31,827 nt of DNA. Source: Chara braunii. Taxonomy: Eukaryota; Streptophyta; Charophyceae; Charales; Characeae. A model generated the notes under the pieces. It made no database searches and was not told where the DNA came from. It worked only from the letters and a program-made list of their open reading frames with translations. A program made the position numbers and the translations under genes. Location: contig BFEA01000252.1 of NCBI GenBank assembly GCA_003427395.1, positions 1,494,560-1,526,386 of the forward strand, read 5' to 3'. Shown piece after piece: positions 28,706 to 31,827 of the stretch (within the stretch, counting starts at the first letter, position 1; every line of letters begins with the position of its first letter).

Positions 28706-30856
28706 CTATCTAGCCTCCATCCGTTGTTGTCTCTCCTCATTTATCGCCTTCTCGTCCAACATACCTTGATATTTCTCAACCCAACGAGGTTTCGACAACC
28801 TATCAACCAGTCTCATGTCCCTGAGCTGGATCGTCACCCTCTTCGAATGGATGGCCACCTCGTTCGTGTTCTCGAAATTCGCGACTAGGTAAGCTTCGGC
28901 AGCCTCCATCAATGCACGCACAACAGTCATCTGAAATCTCACCCCCATATCCGAAGCGACGTTCTTCTCCACAATCTCACGCACAAGCCGCATGAATGGT
29001 CTGAAAGTCATGCAAAGGTCAGTCAATCATTACAGCTTTCTGATTTCTGTCAAAGTTACCATCCCCGGCCATCGGCGGCGTTTGGGGGTCCGAGTTGGTA
29101 CACCTGCTCTGTCACCGGTCGCGGGCACCGGCTTCTGATTCACTTTCTTTTTGGTGGCGGGCGTCTGTACATGTGCCGGTCTAGACGTGCGCATCATCAT
29201 CTTCCTCGGGCTCTGCGACATCCCCACATCGCTCGGGCCGGCTATGTCACATTGTGTTGCAGAGCACCCTCTGTCGGGACGAGGATCACATGGGCCCTCC
29301 ACCTCAGAAGGCAAACGATAAATGTCTTGTTGTTGCTCTGTCCTCTTGCGTAGCTGCAATGCACCGCCCAAGTCATCATCTGCAACGTATCGAATGTCTC
29401 TCAGCAGTCCATCTGAGTAGATCAGATGGAAAGGCACACCAAGCGGGTCTCTGAATCTCATGCACACGTCTCCACCATGCTCAAATGTCATAGGGCAGAC
29501 GACCGAGACCCAACCAAGAACTGTCTTCTGCCCGTGCTTGCGGCGAATGTCACCCATGTATATGTTTTGCACGTCGCCGTGCTCATCGCCCCCATGACTT
29601 TCCTCAACCATGGACCACATGACCTGGTCAGCCATGGAGTCATACCCCGCACACACCATCTGACAATCCTCCTCCCTGATCCTCTCCCATCAACGCTTTG
29701 TGTGTTCAACCACGAGCACATGGTCCTTTACATATGCATTGAAAATAGAGACATGTGCCAGAACCACAAGGAACTGCGAATGCTCCACAACGCCTGCGTG
29801 CATCCAGCCCAATAGGAGTCAATGCCCTGATTGCAGTCGTGGCCCCAGCGTGACCTTGCCATCGACAACTGCAGGATGCAAACATCCACAGACCCAATTG
29901 ACACGATACCCATACTTTTCAAGGGCCATATACTGCTGCAGCTGTCCTTCCGGGATGACGTAGGACCTGATGTCCATTGCAGACATAACGTCCTTCCTCA
30001 TAGCCATATGGTCCCATATCTCCATGCATACGCTATCAAACGTGGCTTCTCTCCCTCTTGCCTGCGTGTATGTGCTGCAACTGTCACCACTGAACACTTT
30101 CCCTTTAACCACCTCCAACTCCACAGGGTTCCGGAGCGGCGGGACGAAGCAGCCAGCAGTGTGGGGACGAGATGTCGTTGCCTCCTTCTCCTCGACAATG
30201 ACCTCCCTGTCCAGATGCCTGAAGGAGAAGTTGCCATTCACGTAATGTGTGTTTCGGACATTTCTCATCGCGTCACGCATCATCACCCTCGCACGACCAT
30301 ATGGAAATGGGATCACACATGGTACCCAACACCATCGAGGATCCTTCCTTGCATCGCTCTCTTGGCACACCATACTCCCTGTCGCTTGGTTGCCACGAAT
30401 CATTCATGGTTGTCCACAATCAACAGTGTCATACAAAAAATCGTTCAGGCGGAACTTGCCCTGTGCCTCCAGAATAAGCCACATTCTTAATGCATATCGT
30501 CCTTTGTCCTGTGTCGTTGCCCCATCGTTCAACCTTAATACTCTGCCATACACGAATGACAGATATATGTTTCGCCATGTACTCTTCATGGGGGCTGGAA
30601 ATGAAATCCACGTGCCATCGACCTTGAACGCAAAGCATGGTGCGCCTTCAACAATACCAGGCTGAACACGACCCGACAACCAATTAATATCATATGGGTA
30701 TTGTTCTCCTGCTGATGTCCTCATCACATTTTCATCTCTGACAATACACCCCGTGGGAGATTCTCTGCTTCCCACATCTCCCTCCTCTCTATCTTCCCCA
30801 ACCTTCTCTGTCTCACAATTGCTCCCTCCTGCATCATTCTTTGTGGCCATGATCAT
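28706..30856 (-). pseudogene. 717-codon transposon gene ending in a histone H3 fold, five in-frame stops
   Basis: The frame from ATG (30856, or 30850 with a good GCC context) to TAG (28706) is 717 codons with no indel, though stops interrupt it: TGA 30404, 29819 and 29690, and TAA TGA at 29032-29027. The N-terminal half is unknown. It carries an internal repeat, YDINWLSGRVQPGIVEG (residues 55-71) and YRVNWVCGCLHPAVVDG (about 317-333). A basic Pro/Thr/Lys-rich tail-like segment (about 545-595) contains ATKKKVNQKPVPATG and TPKRRRWPG. Residues about 597-687 are a histone H3 fold. About 28 residues follow it. Nothing here resembles a known transposase. Its role could be chromatin targeting or incorporation into nucleosomes, which is inference. 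It is transcribed toward the other four genes and bordered by hairpin elements at 31304 and 28146. Confidence 0.85.
28796..29068 (-). other. Histone H3 fold domain (alpha-N to alpha-3)
   Basis: PGMVTLTEIRK matches H3 PGTVALREIRR. Then come PFMRLVREI (H3 PFQRLVREI), a first loop three residues longer than canonical, RFQMTVVRALMEAAEAYLV, and NFENTNEVAIHSKRVTI. Counting by eye against canonical H3, 24 of 40 residues agree in the alpha-2/alpha-3 part (ALMEA through DRL). The His of AIH and the Asp of the RD pair, which form the H3-H3 four-helix contact, are kept. Between EIR and PF there are exactly 13 codons, as in H3, but the third and fourth are TAA and TGA; the third aligns with a Gln in H3. 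Alternatively, those stops lie in a 33-base GT...AG segment whose removal gives EIRKLPFMRLVREI. Confidence 0.92.
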
Positions 30857-31055
30857 CAGTCACCATATCTGCAGTCTTTGCACATATTGTGGCAAGCACT
30901 TGTGCACAGTCTGTGGTGTTCCCTCCCGCTCCACTGGTCTCGAGTCCAGCCGAATTCCCTTCCTTTCCGCCAATTGCAAAACCCTTCAAAATGTCTTCCG
31001 TATCCATGGCGTTTGTCTCTCCAGCGTTGACAGTTGATGCAATGGCGGGTTCCAT
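30834..31055 (-). CDS. Possible upstream exon or short ORF, 73 codons
   Basis: An intact frame with an Ala/Gly/Thr-rich, mildly acidic product (NAMDTEDILKGFAIGG) ends 22 bases inside the start of the H3-fold gene, in a different frame. It may be the N-terminus lost by a frameshift, a first exon, or chance. No motif is recognised. Confidence 0.3.
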   Translation of the reverse strand: MEPAIASTVNAGETNAMDTEDILKGFAIGGKEGNSAGLETSGAGGNTTDCAQVLATICAKTADMVTDDHGHKE

Positions 31056-31137
31056 CTATTGCATGAGACACCACATACATTCATGAGAACACGTCGCTGC
31101 GACATGGCCCCCTCAGCCGATAAGTAGATAGTTAGGT

Positions 31138-31199
31138 TCGGTGAGGTGAGGTGAGGTGAGGTGAGGTGAGGTCAGGTTTGATTTGATTTGATTTGATTT

Positions 31200-31280
<81 letters not shown>
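31138..31280. repeat. Four-stage compound microsatellite
   Basis: (GGTGA)n, then (TTTGA)n, then (GATA)n, then (GA)n follow each other without spacers. It lies on the promoter side of the H3-fold gene. Confidence 0.95.
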
Positions 31281-31284
<4 letters not shown>

Positions 31285-31303
31285 ATGCAGCGACGGATGT
31301 ACA

Positions 31304-31375
31304 GGTTCACTACTGCGGGCGAAAATGTCAACAAACAGCGTCGATGGACACAGATACGTCACGCAGTAGTGAACC
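31304..31375 (+). repeat. 72-bp hairpin element
   Basis: GGTTCACTACTGCG and CGCAGTAGTGAACC arms are perfect inverted repeats. Confidence 0.93.
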
Positions 31376-31470
31376 ACATGTACTTGGAGAAGCAAAGAGC
31401 AACGAACATTATACACAGACAAACAAGGATCAATAAGTTGTAATTTAGGCAGAAGTTAACATACACCATA

Positions 31471-31542
<72 letters not shown>

Positions 31543-31587
31543 ATATAAAGAGAGAGACGCAGAGATTGATGCAGCGACAGATGTACA

Positions 31588-31659
31588 GGTTCACTACTGG
31601 TGGCCAGAACGTCAACAAACAGTGTCGATGGACACACATACGTCACGCAGTAGTGAACC
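31588..31659 (+). repeat. 72-bp hairpin element
   Basis: GGTTCACTACTG and CAGTAGTGAACC (with TATG following) form the arms; the left arm then reads GTGG in place of CGGG. Confidence 0.92.
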
Positions 31660-31754
31660 ATATGTACTTGGAGACGCAAAGAGCAACGAACATTATACAC
31701 AGACAAACAGAGATCAAGAAGTTGTAATTTAGGCAGAAGTTAACATACATCATA

Positions 31755-31759
<5 letters not shown>

Positions 31760-31827
<68 letters not shown>
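31760..31827. repeat. (GA)n microsatellite at window edge
   Basis: The window ends inside the GA run, again suggesting a contig edge. Confidence 0.95.

Larger units (their letters stand above)
31281..31760 (+). repeat. Two tandem hairpin-bearing satellite units
   Basis: The same unit as at 13103-13532: ATTGATGCAGCGAC.GATGTACA, hairpin, ACATGTACTTGGAGA.GCAA, GAACATTATACACAGACAAA, GTAATTTAGGCAGAAGT, CATATATGGA, then a GA run. Hairpin starts lie 284 bp apart because the GA run (31473-31538) is longer. Confidence 0.93.

Noticed and set aside
28997-29029. A 33-base GT...AG intron in the H3 fold
   Set aside because: Removal gives a good H3 junction (KLPFMRLVREI), but the unspliced codons are exactly colinear with H3 and TDLCM aligns with TELLI. 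A 33-base intron would also be unusually short. I prefer two stop mutations, without excluding splicing.
14102-30856. Alternative genetic code with UAR=Gln
   Set aside because: It fits the TAA in Ulp1 and H3, but 13 in-frame TGA codons and several frame changes remain unexplained. Mutational decay is simpler.

Overview
This is a repeat-rich nuclear fragment from a eukaryote, with one unresolved base (N, 16160) and microsatellite at both edges, as if it were a whole contig broken at repeats. No bacterial or organellar gene is visible. The organism cannot be fixed from sequence alone. A green plant or streptophyte alga (for example a Chara-like charophyte) is my guess, from the general texture only; I found no diagnostic gene.

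Left part (1-12.7 kb): no intact gene. It holds two diverged copies (about 198-2400 and 6331-7760) of one long repeat family with internal ~120-bp units. Between them lie two degenerate pieces of 25S/28S rDNA joined head to head (4894-5205 on +, about 5210-5447 on -). Further right are several small hairpin families and degenerate tandem repeats.

Right part (12.7-31.8 kb): five decayed protein-coding genes, all on the minus strand. In transcription order (right to left) they are: a ~717-codon gene ending in a histone H3 fold (30856-28706); an unknown gene with a possible winged-helix C-terminus (23863-22376); a Plavaka-like (CACTA/KDZ-related) transposase with a zinc finger (21239-18526); a Ulp1/SENP-type C48 cysteine protease (17868-16726); and an unknown basic/acidic gene (about 15970-14102). 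Together they look like the remains of one or more large DNA transposons. Their frames are mostly free of indels but carry at least 24 in-frame stops, every one explainable by a single C-to-T change in CAA, CAG or CGA. In two places the lost residue can be named from family knowledge: the oxyanion-hole Gln of the protease and a Gln in the alpha-N helix of H3.

The genes are separated by microsatellites and by a family of hairpin elements of nearly constant size (72 bp in most copies) with arms GGTTSRCTACTGCG...CGCAGTAGYSAACC. Thirteen full-length copies and two partial ones were found, and one or more lies in most intervals between genes. A separate 797-bp non-autonomous hAT element with a perfect 8-bp target duplication (CATTGAAC) sits at 26632-27428. 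The most notable observations are the H3 fold in a transposon gene cluster, the fixed-length hairpins punctuating the genes, and the Gln/Arg-specific nonsense pattern.
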